From Phylloscopus collybita (taxonomy: Eukaryota; Chordata; Aves; Passeriformes; Phylloscopidae), in NCBI GenBank assembly GCA_027886175.1, contig JAJNNQ010000026.1:22462001-22526000 (forward strand): a stretch of DNA of 64,000 nucleotides, in the 5' to 3' direction. A program made the position numbers and the translations under genes. Of the stretch, positions 34,601 to 47,300 are shown piece by piece. The notes below the pieces were generated by a model. The model saw nothing but the letters and a program-made list of their open reading frames with translations, did no database searches and was not told the origin of the DNA. Numbering within the stretch: position 1 is the stretch's first letter; each line of letters begins with the position of its first letter.

Positions 34601-36970
34601 TTGCAGCATTGATTTCCATGAAAGCTGACTGACATCCCTCTTTCTGAATTGACTTCCATTATTCTCAAATTCTAAGTCATAAGAAAATCAGAGGAAGATA
34701 AAAAGACTTCTGACTATCCAGGTGTTTCCTCTGTGTTTGCCAGTCCCCAGTTCTGCAAGTGCCATCTCCTGTGAGAATTCTCCATAGTCCAAGCATCAAA
34801 CATCCCAACTATGATAGGCTCCAGGCATCTTTCTGTAGTTCCTTTTCTTTAGAAGCACCGCTAAGGAAAAGTCTGCATGAAATTTGCAAACAATCAAGGA
34901 CTCAACTGGTCTAATTAAAACAGAATGTACTAAGAATGCATAGGAAAACCAGAGTGGACTGAAAGGACTTGTCTGAGTGAGCAACTACCTCAGTTTACTC
35001 AGCAAATGGCAGGCTGCGGAGGTACATCTTGGATTCATTACAAAAGAAGCAATATCTTACTTGTCCTCCGCTCCTATCCTCGGGCAGCTGTCAGCAAGAC
35101 AATCTCTTCCTTCCTCTCCTTTCTGATCCTCTTGACTACAGTGTCTCAGAGACACAGCCTCCAGTGTCCGACATTTCTTGCCCCTACTGCTCCCACAAAC
35201 ACTGTTCCTTTATAGCCTGTGACCACTTTTGATGTTCCAGTTGTGACAGATTTCATTACCTTATAACATGGGCTGGTCACAGTTGTATTTCAACAATGAA
35301 ATGTCTGCACCATCTGGGATAAGAGTCTCTCTTCTCTCTACAGTGGTTAACACCTTCTAACATGACCCTCATCCCTGCCCCCTCCAGCTAACTCTGGAGT
35401 TATATTTCCCAATTTCCTTTCTCAGAACTTGGCATTTCAAAAGCCTCTTTGATCTTGCCATCACCTCGGCATGCCTGAAGGGTAAAGATGTATAGACCAC
35501 GGTTTGCATGTCAGTCTCCCCTCATTCAAGGTGTTGGACTGGCTCGGCCGATTTGCCCGTAAAGCAACAAGACTGGTGCTTTCATATCATTTTATTATTG
35601 ATACTTCTCCATAACACTGATGAATTACTGACAAATTAAAGTCCATCCATCCCAGTGACTAGGGAATTCACTGCCTTTTAGTCCATAGAGTTCTGTTTCT
35701 GGGCTGCTTTTAATTCTGCATTTCTCATATCTATTGTGTTTGATTCATGATTGCCCTGAATTGTCAGCAAATCAAAAGAAGATTTCAGATCAGGGGAATG
35801 ACAAGCAAAGTGAAAAGTACAACACTGCACTTCTGACTCCTTATTTATGGCAGAGACAGGTATGCAGGATCTGAAAGACCTCACCTATAAAGAGTAAGTC
35901 CAGTCAAACTTTGGAGAATAAATTCAAACCATGTGTTCACACAGGAATGGTGTCGTACTACTTAACTGATAATACCCCTATCACTAAGAGTACAAATGGC
36001 AGTAATTTTGCTTTTTTCAGTGCTATGCAACAACACAAGACAGTATTTTATTCTACAGAAACCCAGGACAACTTCAAACAATAAAGTTTTCACTGAAGAG
36101 CAACCTCAAAAATCTATAACTCTCTTTCCCTGGCTCCAACTCAGGTACTTTCCCTCTGACACTGTTCATAACATAAGCACTTCACCAAGGACCATGAACA
36201 CAGGAAGGACCCAGCAGGCATCTTCTTTTACCATATTATTTTGCATACTCAAAAGCCACCTGCTCTTTCTGAGCTACTCCCATACAGTTTACTTCCTCTT
36301 AAAAAACTACAAGTATTTTCCCTTAGCCCAATTTTTTTACCACCCATCTCACATTTCGAAAACAGATTGTATTTTGTAGATGCTATTGCCACAGCTAAAC
36401 AGCAAGGGCAGGTATTGCACACTGCTACATCTAGATACCAGAGACACAGATTTGAGAAGAGAGCTGGGATTGCTTGGTATTTGTGATGCCAAATAGTGTT
36501 GGTGATGTTATAATGATGATTATTGTGATGATTATCACTAGACAATGCTTACATTTGGAATAAAACATCAAGCTAAAATGGTCAGTTCCTATCAATCTTA
36601 ATAGAAAAGTGTTTTGAGGAGATGCTAAGGGCATAACCAGTTTCACCTCTTAAATTGAAACTTTAAAAAATTTAGAAGGGCATGTAATTTTGAATTTTAG
36701 CTAATTTATTCTTAAATTGGTGGAAAAAGTGTTAAGGTCAAAATAAAACTCCTTTCCATTTTTAGTGGATCTGTTTTATTTTTCTACTCAGATTATTTGT
36801 TCATGAAAACATCTAAAGCAGTGCCCTTTGGCTAGTTTTAGAGCAAGACTTACAGTTTTCTGCTACAAATCTTTCCTGCAGAGCTATAATGCCACTTGCC
36901 TTGGATGTGTATATGCAAGTCACCCACCAAGTTCACAGATCACAGCAGGCCTGTGGGTGGCAGTAACAGA
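31691..36970. other. Intergenic, no gene recognised
   Basis: Non-coding by inspection. It contains a 15-A run at 32400-32414, a small direct repeat of 'ctgacatatattg' at about 32157-32187 and AT-rich patches. No coding exon or mobile element could be supported. Confidence 0.6.
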
Positions 36971-37384
36971 ATTACCGAATCATTTAGGTCAGAAAAGACC
37001 TCTGAGATCATCAAGACCAACCTATGACTGAACACCACCTTGTCAACTACACTGTTGTACTAAGTACAACATCTGGTCTTTCCTTTACCAGCTCCAGGGA
37101 TTATGACTCCACCACGTCACTGGGCAGCATCTAATCACTTTTTCTGTGAAGAGTTCCTCCTAACCTCCAACCTAAACCTCCCCTGACACAGTTTTAGACT
37201 ACCTCCTCTTGTCTTGCAGCTGGTTGCCTGGGAGAGGAGGCTGACCCCCATCTGGCTATACCCTCCTTTTAGGGAGTTGTAGAGAGTGATAAGGTCACCT
37301 CTGAGCTTCCTCTTCCTCATGCTAAACATCCCCAGCTCCCTCAGCCACTCCTCATAAGACGTGTGCTCCAGACCCTTCCCCAAC
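36971..37384 (-). mobile_element. CR1 LINE 3' fragment
   Basis: A longer CR1 piece in reverse orientation: 'aatcatttaggtcagaaaag', 'cctctgagatcatcaagacc', 'cctaacctccaacctaaacc', 'gggagttgtagagagtgat' and 'ccagctccctcagccactcc' occur in the expected order. It ends close to the orphan CpG island. Confidence 0.9.
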
Positions 37385-37779
37385 CCCACATGGGAAAATG
37401 CAAGAAAGTACAAAATCAGCGTGGAGGGGTATTTAGGCAAGAAGGCTGCATCTGGACTCGGATGGAGTTGGATCAAGCTCCGTGAGGAGCCAAGGGCACA
37501 GCACGGCCCCAAAGTTCAGCGGGGCAGGTCAGCGTCTTCCAAAGGGCAGCAGTGGTAGTGTGTGGCAAAGGTTTACAGCATGAAAACTCCTGCCCCAAAA
37601 CCAGCCCAAAGGCCTCACTTTAGACATTTTCATGAACCTACTAGTAATCTGAATAGAAAATTAAACGGGCCCAGTGAAAAGTAGAAAGGATGTTTCATTT
37701 AGATCTTAACACTCTTCCACCAATTCAGCATAAATTAGCTAAAATTCCAGGTGATTTTCAAGGCCGTTTTGCTGCCTTC

Positions 37780-38370
37780 TCTAAGGCGGCTCCGAGCGCT
37801 GCAGGGCACTCCGGGCAGCAGCTGCCCGGCAGCGATGGCGGCCCTGGCTGCGCCGGGGAGCGCTCCGGCTGGGAAAGGCCGTGGCCCTGCCGGCTCCGGG
37901 CTGCGGGGCTCGCTCCTGCCCCCGCTGCCTCCTTCTCGCAGCCCGGGGGAAGCCTTGGGACGGGGTGATCGTCGGGAGCGGGTGCGTGGAGCTTTGTCAG
38001 ACGGCAGGTGGCTAACTGGGGGCCGCGGGCAGCTGAGGGCACACAGCAGGGGGTTTCCCCTTCCCCACCGGCGGCGGGGGAATTGCAGCGCCCTCCTTGA
38101 GGGGCCGGGGCCGGGGCAGGAGCGGCCGGGCAGAGCCCCTGGCCCACCTCGGGTCCAGCACGGCCCCAGCAGGGCTCCTCCCGATCTCTCCCCAGAGCAT
38201 CTCCTCCGAGGTGTAGAAACCCCTCAGGGGCAAGGGCTTGAGCAGTTCTTCCTCAGAGCGAGGCAGAAGGAGCGGTAGGAGCCTCCTTTGGCTGCGAGGG
38301 AGAGCCCTCAGGGATCTGGAGGCGCCGTGCCCGCTCCTCCGGGGCTAGCCGGGCTGTCGGGCTTCACACG
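37780..38370. promoter_or_regulatory. Orphan CpG island about 10.6 kb upstream of NT5E
   Basis: About 600 bp of very G/C- and CpG-rich sequence surrounded by AT-rich DNA. Both strands have long open frames (for example 37751-38278 +, 175 codons), but these are proline/glycine/arginine-rich and look like compositional artefacts. Such islands usually mark promoters, here perhaps of an unannotated transcript or a distal NT5E start. Neither is shown by the sequence. Confidence 0.6.
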
Positions 38371-39739
38371 GCAGCGCCGGGGCTCTCCCAAACCATGTGC
38401 CCAGGAGATGCCTCATACTCCATCCAGGGCAGTGTCTGGATAATCCCATCTGAGTCTCAGCTGGCTGCAATTCCATGCGGAAAACGGACGCTACGATCAT
38501 AGTATGCAAGCATTGCCCGTTTCAGAATATTTAGGGTTCTACGGTATATGTAAAACTCGAGGAATATCTGTCGCAGAAAAACTTTCTGCTAGTGTCTTAA
38601 ATTCAAGAGAAAAACATTCTGCCGGTCTCTTTCCTATCTCCCCCTGCTTTCCTCATCAGGGGGAAAAAAATCTAAAGATGACATTTTGTTTAGCTCTTAA
38701 AAATAACAATAAAATAAAGTAGCGTAAACGAGACAGCAGAGCTTGTGTGTGTCTCTGCCAACAGGGTGCAACAGAGCTGGGGCAGAATGGCTGCTGGCTT
38801 TGTACACCAGCAGCAGTGATGGAGAGGTGGGGAAAACGCACACAGCTCCCTGTTCCCCAGCCACATTCCTTGATGCCACCCATCATCCTTCGCACGTCTA
38901 AGGAGATGGGTTTTGCTCTGAAACTTATGGGTGTTTGTATTTGTAACTTATTAAACAATGTGCAATTCTTCGTATTTTGCCTTTTTTAAGGGTCTTCAGG
39001 TGGTCAGTATTAGTATTAATCGATGATTAGTATTAATCAATAAATAATTGAATTAATTAATTGATAATCAATTAAAGTTAAGCCTAAGGTGCAGTTTATG
39101 AGTATTGTAAGGCCTTGGAGATTTCAAATTTGCATTTACATTTTTTTTGGTGTATAATAGGGAAAGTGTGTGTTTGAGACCAGTTTGAGGGGATTTTTTT
39201 TCACCAAAGGCGTTAGCTCCAGTCCTGCTAGCCAATGAGAGATGTTACCAGGTACTGGGTGCAGTTATCTTCTCAAAAACTCCAAGTCTGTGACTCTTCT
39301 CCAGCTCCCCAATCAGTTTGAAAAGGGCAGCTGATATTAGAGGTGATAAAATTTAAAATTATAAGCAGCCTGAAGCTGCTCAATACCTGACAAACAGGTA
39401 AAGTAACAGATGAGGGAAACAAAAATACCTGTTTTCTCACAGTTCTGTTGTGATTGTCTAAGGATGTAAATGGGGAAAGTTTGCAGAGAGAGTTAACATG
39501 TTTTATTAGGTTAAAGAGCTTATAGAGATAGAAAAATACATATAAGCTCTTACCTGCACATAAGCACTTCTTAAGAGGGTTTACCTGTTTTCGCCAGTCA
39601 TATTTCTTTTGATATTCAGCTGAATATCTGAATTTTCAGGTGTCTGAATTTGTCAGAGCGTTTCAAGGCCTTTCTCAAAGCTTGCTGTACAAATTTTGTA
39701 GTTCATGTCTTCAATTTCTTTCAATTTATTTATTTTACA

Positions 39740-39772
39740 ACTAGATGTACACATATCTAGTGTACATCTAGT
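39740..39772. repeat. Perfect inverted repeat, 13-bp arms
   Basis: ACTAGATGTACAC at 39740-39752 and its exact reverse complement at 39760-39772, with a 7-nt loop. Directly followed by a second hairpin. Confidence 0.85.
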
Positions 39773-39776
39773 ACAC

Positions 39777-39802
39777 AGAAATCAGGCTGTGCCCTGATTT
39801 CT
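39777..39802. repeat. Perfect inverted repeat, 10-bp arms
   Basis: AGAAATCAGG at 39777-39786 and its reverse complement at 39793-39802, with a 6-nt loop. Only 4 bp separate it from the hairpin at 39740-39772. Confidence 0.85.
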
Positions 39803-41204
39803 TCCCTAATACCAACATAAATTATGGAAATGGAAAGAGAAATATGCAAAAAGTTATTTCCAAGAAAACAAAGTCGGTTATTATAGTAGCTAAGCACACA
39901 GAGGACTGTAAATGTATAATTCTGGAAGTGAGAACATCTTGTGTTTCACAGAAAATTCAGGAGGTGCCACTTTCCCGTCAACTCTTACTTCCCAGTAATA
40001 GCTGCTGTCCATCAGAGGGCACTCCTGATCCTACAAAAAATAATGCGGTTCTCCAGAACAATAGTGAACAGCCAGACTCTCCTAATCTGGAAACATGCTT
40101 TACATGATTTATATCCCATTGGCATCTGGATTATGAGTCAACAGATGATAAAGTCAGATATTTATGACACCTCCATTTACCACCCTTTACAGCACAGTGC
40201 TAAATATCGTATAACCGAAGCACTTGATTTAAAAGTCACTTGCAGCATAGTAGTTCTAGTGATTTCTTCACAATTTAATATGGTGCTTAGCTCAGACTGT
40301 GAGGGAAGTTTGCTAAAAGCAATGATTAACAATAGGGCCTGTGTTTCTTTAGCAATGTCCTTAGTGTCCATGTAAGAGTGTTAGTCTGGGTCAAGATGCC
40401 GAGTCTGCTGTAGTGCAGTCTGCTCTTACTGACACTCACCTAGGAGCAGCTTGGCTGGTTGTGTGTGAGAGGAATCAGACAGGTTAGGTGTGTGATTAGC
40501 AGAAAAGTTTGGTAAGCTTTAATGTTCCTTTTATTATGGTCTTATACCCCTGTGAATTTTGCCTTGTGTGTCCTTTTGGATGAGTGTCCTTTTTTTTCTT
40601 ATGAGAAACATTCCTAAAGTATGCATTTCTTTATTTCTTTTAATGCACTTCTACCCTCTCTTTAAAGGGGAGCACTTTTTTCTCCTTGCAAAGCAAAAAC
40701 TTGAAAACAGTTTCTGTTTCTTGAAAACGATTTCAAGAATTTAGAACAAAATGTTCAAAAAAACCAACAAATCAACTACCAGAACTTTTCTTTTTCCATT
40801 GATAAAGGGGTTACCTGATGACACCTCTGACCCAAAGACAGGCATAAACAGAGTGGGTGGAGGACCTGCTAAACCTTTTTTTTTACCTCCAGAATCAGCC
40901 CTATGGGGTATTTGAAGGTTTCTTCCCTGAGAGTATGCAGTTTCATGCAATTAGTTATACATGGCCTCCTTTGTACCTGTGTCCAGACTGCATGGAGGCA
41001 TATGGCAGAGGGAAGAGCAGGAATTGCTCACATGGCTGATCCACTGGTTTCAGCAGTGTTGAAATTGCTCCCTGCTGCTGTGATGGTACAAATTGAGCTG
41101 ATATCTAGCTTGACTCAAAATCCCAAATCCCGTCCCAGATCAGTGCGTCTCCGGGAGAGTTCTGGAGAGAATTTGCTGGCCTTTGCTACTGCTGTTCTGG
41201 GAAA

Positions 41205-41662
41205 TGATGCCTTAAGTTTTAGCTTTCATATTTTTTAGATTCTGTACTGCCTTAGTGTGTGACTCTGAGCTTCATATAAAGCGTTAGCAAGATCTCTTCA
41301 CAAGGTAGTTAGACAAAACAATCCTTTTCCGGCTTGAGAACCAAGGGCACCATTGCAGCTTTAGGCTCAAAAAGTATAGACAATGGCGAATTGATGAGGA
41401 CAAACTGAGAGGATGGGACTTCATAACCTGAAGCTGTAACTGGAAAATTAACCCCAATATGTAAATGGAACAAAACTTACAAAGGTGTGAAAACTCGTGA
41501 CCGGTGGTTCATGTTGCATCCATATTGGGTCTATCTTGGGCAGAGCCATGGCTGGGCTCTTGTACTGCCCAAGGTGTATCCTTGAAAGCCTTTTAATAAA
41601 CACCTACTTTATTCTTTCAATTCTGTCCAGCTTCTCTTCTAGGTCAGCCTCTCTAGGCATCA
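41205..41662 (+). mobile_element. Solo LTR of an endogenous retrovirus-like element, copy 1
   Basis: 458 bp, aligning end to end with 56128-56587. Termini form a perfect 8-bp inverted repeat, TGATGCCT...AGGCATCA, the TG...CA form expected of an LTR. An AATAAA is present near 41596 on the + strand. No internal retroviral sequence flanks it, so it is a solo LTR. I see no clear target-site duplication. The TATA-like site found in copy 2 is mutated here. Confidence 0.75.
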
Positions 41663-43589
41663 GTGTCAGTTGATGGCTGGAAAGCAAGTGTATACAGGCA
41701 TCTTCAGAGGTGGTTTTCAAGTTTCCTGGAGTGCAAAAGGGAAAGATTTCTCCTTTGTATTGTCATAATAGGCTTATTACTTTTCTAGAACTAGTTTGCA
41801 TGCTAAGGCATTGGGAAAATAACATGACAGAGGTCTGATTACTTATTTCTGTGTCTCATATAGATTACAGAAATACCCAATATGAGAGTAGAGCTTGCTT
41901 TTTATGACTAAAACAATCTTGTTTCCTGTATGTAACTTGCTGTTGAGTTCTGGGGTTTTGGGAAGTGTTGATATTTAGTCATCTCTGTCTCTGTTTACAG
42001 TGTAGATTCAGAAATACTTTTAACTGAGCAAATTCATCCAGAGCTTTTTTTTGTGGCATATTAAAATGTCTTTACTGATAACAAAGAATAGGAAAACAAA
42101 ATGTGGGTTGGGAGTACATGCCAAAAGTGTATTTCTCTTCAACCGGTCAAATATTTCCAAGCTGGGAACAAGAAACATTTTTAATGGCCTGGCACACTCA
42201 CAGGGAACCGCCTGAGGAGCATGTGTGTGTATACACTGCACTCCAAGATTGACTGGAAGCTTGTAGGAATGGATAGCCCCTGGGCTGGGTGGGATTTGGC
42301 CTGGATGAAGCATGCATGATGGCTAAGGTGAGGAGAGATAAGCAATTGTCACCTGCTGGTGGGATGCTTGGACTCTTTGCTTCAGGCCATGGTCAGATAA
42401 CCTAAATCCCACCTCATCCCCTCTTCCTAGCCTGTGGGGAGAGCCAGGCAGCTTTGATGGCTTCTGGAAAGCAGCCCAGAGACCATAAACAAGGCACTGA
42501 GCAGGGAGATACCTAAAGGAACAGGGAAGTGGAGTTAGCTTTGCTCAGTAGTAAACATGGACAGGATGTCCTGACATGCTGAAAACTGAGATTTGGGTGG
42601 AATCACAACTATTAGAATGTGGTTCTTCTGTTCAGCAGTTGTTTCTCCCACCTTAAGGAGGGAAGTATACAGCTGAACTGCTGAAGAGGAGGCCAAAGTC
42701 AGTCACCCGGCTCATGAGAGGGGTAGTGTCCACCATAATCCATGCAGTCAGGGGCCAAGAACTGATGTAGAATGTAAGTTCTGTGTGATTAGAAAAACAC
42801 AGACCTCCTATTTTAACATAAGTTCCAACCTCCGCTTAGAAGGACAGTACAACAGATTTTCTGTGGTTCAGATTTGCAGATTACTACCTGTTAGTTTTTT
42901 GACTTTTTTCCTCCATGGGAAATTATGACAGAGATCTCTTGAAATTACTTGGCTATAAAATTACTTTAAACTGTCTGTTGTTGCTGTCTATTTTGAAAGT
43001 ATTTCTCTTATCAGTGTCTCCCTTTTCTCCATATTTTCCTCACACTTTCACAAGATTTATTAAATGCTTGTCTGCTGGAAAGAGTTGTGCAGGGGATTTC
43101 TGCTCCTCTTAAATCAAGGACAGCAGTCATAAGACTTAGACTGCATCTGATCATAGAACTGTTTTTTATATTTCCTTGAAATGACCCATTCATGGAGAAA
43201 AATGATCCAGGAATAATGACATTGTTTGAAATTCAGAGATGAAGTCCATCTGGAAATGACCTTCAAGGGATTTAGGTGTGGTGATAGCAGCCATTGCAGG
43301 CCCCATGATCTGCCACCCTGTGCTGTCCCCAGAGCAGAGTTAAAAGAAGAGGACTGTGGGGGTACAACATTTTCTACCATCTCTGAGCTAGGGGTGGTCA
43401 CCTCTGGAATTGGGAAGAGGCACGGCTTGGGACACCAGTGTCTTAGACTGCCTCAGCTGGGCTTGTCAAAGGATGTACCATAAATCCCAAGCAGAATAAA
43501 GGGGTTGTTCAGTAACAATCTTCCAAGCAACCATGAAGAAGCTGAGCTCATCCTATTTGTCATAACTACAGAAGTGACATGTGAGGTTG
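41663..43589. other. Intergenic, no gene recognised
   Basis: Non-coding by inspection, no clear repeat. Confidence 0.55.
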
Positions 43590-44035
43590 GCTGAAACCTT
43601 GGGAGTGTAGAGATGCTGGAGAGGGACAAGTAGAGGGCTACCAAGGTGGCCAGAAGCCTGGAGGACATGTCCTTTACAGAAAGGTGTAGGATGCTGTCCT
43701 TGTAGAGCCTGATGAGGAAGCAGCTATGGGCATTCTGGAACTACTTGAAGTCAAGCTATGGAGATGACGAAGCTAAAACCCTTCTTCATAGCTTCAAGTG
43801 GCCAAAAAGGGCTCACAACATCAAATTGTGACTGTGAAAGTTAGAATGGGAGCTAAGAATAATCTTTTTGCTTTGGATGATTGGAGCAGGGTACCCAGAG
43901 AAGAGGCAGAATATCTATCCCTAGAGGTTTTAGGGACTTGACTAAAGAAAATCATGGGCGGCTTTGTCTGGTGCTGGTGGTAGTCCTGCAGACAGGCAGC
44001 TGAATTAGATGACCTCCAGAACACCCCAACAACAT
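43590..44035 (+). mobile_element. Old CR1 LINE 3' fragment, forward orientation
   Basis: Diverged but in the right order: 'ccaaggtggccagaagcctg' (near 43639), 'gagcagggtacccagagaag' (near 43884), 'agaggttttagggacttgac' and 'gaattagatgacctccagaa' (near 44002), the last being the approach to the CR1 3' end. It lies tail-to-tail with the next CR1 copy. Confidence 0.6.
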
Positions 44036-44079
44036 CAGCATTTTGGTGATTGTGTGAAAAATGTAATTTTTTTTCACAA

Positions 44080-44300
44080 AATCACAGAATCTATTAGGTT
44101 GGAAAAGACCTCTGAGATCACTGAGTCCAGTATTTGGCCAAACGCCCCCATGCCAACTAGACCATGGAACTAAATGCCACATCCAGCCTTTTCTTAGACA
44201 CTTCCAGGTATGGGGACTCCACCCCACCTCCCTGAGCAGCCTGTTCCAATGCTTGACAATCCTTTCTGTGAAGAAATTCCTTCTGTCCAAACTTTTTGTC
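44080..44300 (-). mobile_element. CR1 LINE 3' fragment
   Basis: On + it starts 'cacaaaatcacagaatctat', 'taggttggaaaagacctctg', then 'gagcagcctgttccaatgct' and 'gtgaagaaattccttctgtc'. This is a reverse-complemented CR1 3' end, less diverged than its neighbour. Confidence 0.9.
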
Positions 44301-47300
44301 CAAGACTGACTTCAAAAAACCCATATTTGTAGGTTGCAACATATTGCAACTCCAAAGAGGTGATTTTTTAATAAAATTGATACTCAGAAGCATTCACAGA
44401 AGACTTACAACACTGCTTCTTGGTGTTTTAAACAATGCCAGTGTAGCTGAAGGCTTTGATTAAAATGATCTTCATTTTGAATAGTCTTAAAAAATGAAGT
44501 TCTGTCACTTAATTCGCACAAAATAAAGAACCTTTCTTTCATGGCAGTGAATAAGCACTGTAGTTGATTAGGTATTTCTCCCTATCCAGTATGTATGAAT
44601 AGCTGCTGCACATGCATGTGTGTGCATATATAGGATATCTCCAGAAAGGATAAATGCAAACATTTTTTCACTCAGCAGACTGCTAGCTCTCAGTTGTCAC
44701 CTCATAACTATAAATAATAGCTTTGGAGTTAGGTATATTTCAGACAGAGGCACAGAAAGAGCAAGCAAATAGAGTTATTTTTTTTCTCTGTCATTGGCAC
44801 ACCATTGTTCCGCTGTGGTCAGTGGTAGGATGTACAAACAGTATTTCAGATTCCATAAGAACCTGTTTCCTATTTATACTAGGCTAGCATCATGTGTTAC
44901 TCGACCGACCGGAGGGATGGGAATGATAACCAGCAGCTTTCTTGGGCAAGAAGGAAGAGGTGCTCTTCCCTAGTTAATAAAGAGGCAGAAACTTGAAACA
45001 AAATTGGACTAAGATATATGCTTTTAGAACTTGAATTTGCCTACATCAGCTAAGTTTTGTCATAGCAGAAGTGCAAAGAGGAATGTGGGAATGCTTTCAC
45101 CAGGTTGTCTTCATCTAGAAAAACAAAGCAAGAAAGTAATCAAATGTTAACCAGAAATTGAACATTAGCCACTTCTGTGAGTCTTTAAACATTAGCGTCT
45201 ATGGAAGGAATACTATATTGCTGTGGCTTTTCCTTAGTGCATTTGCAGGAAATGCCAAACCATAATGCTCTCCAGTTAGAGACATGAGTCCTCTGACAGA
45301 AGGAAAACACATACGCAAATAATAGATTTTCTTAATAAATTTTATTGACGTTATCGTTGTTTGTTTGTTTGTGTCAGCTTTTTTGCTATAATAATTTCTG
45401 TGTCATCACTAGAGAAACGCAATGCACACAGCTCTACTCTGGCAATGTCCTACTACTCAAATGCACCCCAGTTTGCTCCTGTTGCATTAAGGGTGTTCTA
45501 AAATGGGCCATCATTTACAGAACCCATTTAAAGTAGTTCACAATTGGCCCTGCAGTGCATCTTTATTACCATTTCCTCTGCCGCATATTTGTCCTTGGAG
45601 AGCTACAAAATGCAAAGACCAAGTGGTTGTTCAGGTTCACTGAAATGCAAAGGAAGGATTTTCACTGATAATTTCAAATTCTGTACTAACTTCATGGAAA
45701 AAATATTTAGTATCATTAATAACCTGACCATATAATTCCCCGTGTTGCTTTTTGATATATTTTCATGCAGTTTTAAAGAAGAATAAGCCATACTTGAGTC
45801 TGACATAAGTCACCTAAAAATTTTGGAGATTTTGTTATAATGTTAACCTGCCACCTGAGATTCAGAGAATAATTGTTGTGGATTTCTAAATTTGTATCAT
45901 GGCAGATTGATGCTTTGCAGTTTGCCTACATGAAGTGGAACTGCCAAAGAAAGTAACTATTCTGTTGATACAGTGATGTCCAGTCAGCTCTGTGGTTGAC
46001 AAGTGGACTAATCAGGCACAGAAGGTCATAAGGAAATATGGATCCATTGGTTGCACAAAAATTAAGAGCACTGTGTGCTCTTTCAAAATAAATGACTCAA
46101 AGTCAGTTTTCACTTAAGATTCAGTTTTATCTTTAAATACATTCTTGTGGAAGTCTTCTTACATCAGTATTGGAAAGACTAAAAGACCTGCTCAAAAGTC
46201 ACATTTCTGCTTATTTTATGCTTTCACTGTTATCATTAAGAGAATTCTTTGGACACATTGCTGTAGAAATTACTGGTGTTTTATAAGTGTATCTGTACTT
46301 TCCAATTTATTCCAGTACCAAAGGGCCAATGGCAGTTATGTACAGTAATGCAAGTTCTTAACGCTTAAGTCTGGTCCTGTGTGTATAATAAATGAGATCT
46401 ACTCTGAAGAATTTGGAAAGCCAGGAGGTTGCAGGGTTAGCCTGCTATGGAATACCAGGGGACTGAGGCCCTGATCCCCAGTCCATTCTTATTTGTAAAA
46501 GCACTTCAGCACATATGTATCTCTAGGCATGTGTTTAAGACCCATTGACATCAATGAGACTTTAGCTGATGCTTAACCTCTGAGCATATGCTTAAGTTTC
46601 CTGCTGAATAAGGAGGGCCTTGAGCATATGCTTAAAAATACCCTGCTGAATTGCTGATCTCTCTCAGGCCTCTAGCCTGCCCCAAATACAGACCTTTACT
46701 CGCTCCACTAGGTCACTTGTTTTGGCTTGGACTTCAGGTTTTTTCTTTTTTAGCATTTCCTTTTCACTCAGCTGGCCAGATCTATTTTCTACAACCCCCA
46801 TTATCACACACACATGGTGTTCATTATCACTCCACATTGCTCCACATTACAAAGTCAAGTACCCAATTGGTTAATTTAATGCTTTCAGTGAAAGTGCTAT
46901 CTATTTATGGTTTTCTGCAAATTTAAATTCGTGTATGGAAAAAGCTGTTGTCAGTTAAACAAACATGTTGTTTATATTCAGGTGCTGATGGGATACAAAC
47001 CTTTCACTATAATCTTTTCACACTCTCACTGTGCAACATTATTACTGCGTTAGGTGGGATATTTAAAAGGTTCCAAAAATCCATTGTAGCTCTCTCAGGC
47101 TTTTGGATAAACTGTAATTACTCTTGGCCACAGTATTTAGTGCAGAAGATTTTCTTACCAAAAATACTGTTTTGTTAATGCTGACTCTTTATGGTGTTAC
47201 TTTATTTCCACTGGAAATTTTCAATTTCCCCCGGCAAAGACATCCAAAAGTTTTTTTCATACTAAATCTTGTTTCATAAAGAAATATTTCTGAATCATTT

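Larger units (their letters stand above)
38371..41204. other. Intergenic, AT-rich, with inverted repeats
   Basis: Holds an AATT/ATTAAT-rich patch at about 39005-39070 and two adjacent perfect hairpins at 39740-39802. No gene seen. Confidence 0.6.

Noticed and set aside
37751..38278. 175-codon + frame (and 129-codon - frame) in the orphan CpG island
   Set aside because: Long frames on both strands at once are expected in GC-rich DNA with few stop codons. The peptides match nothing known to me.
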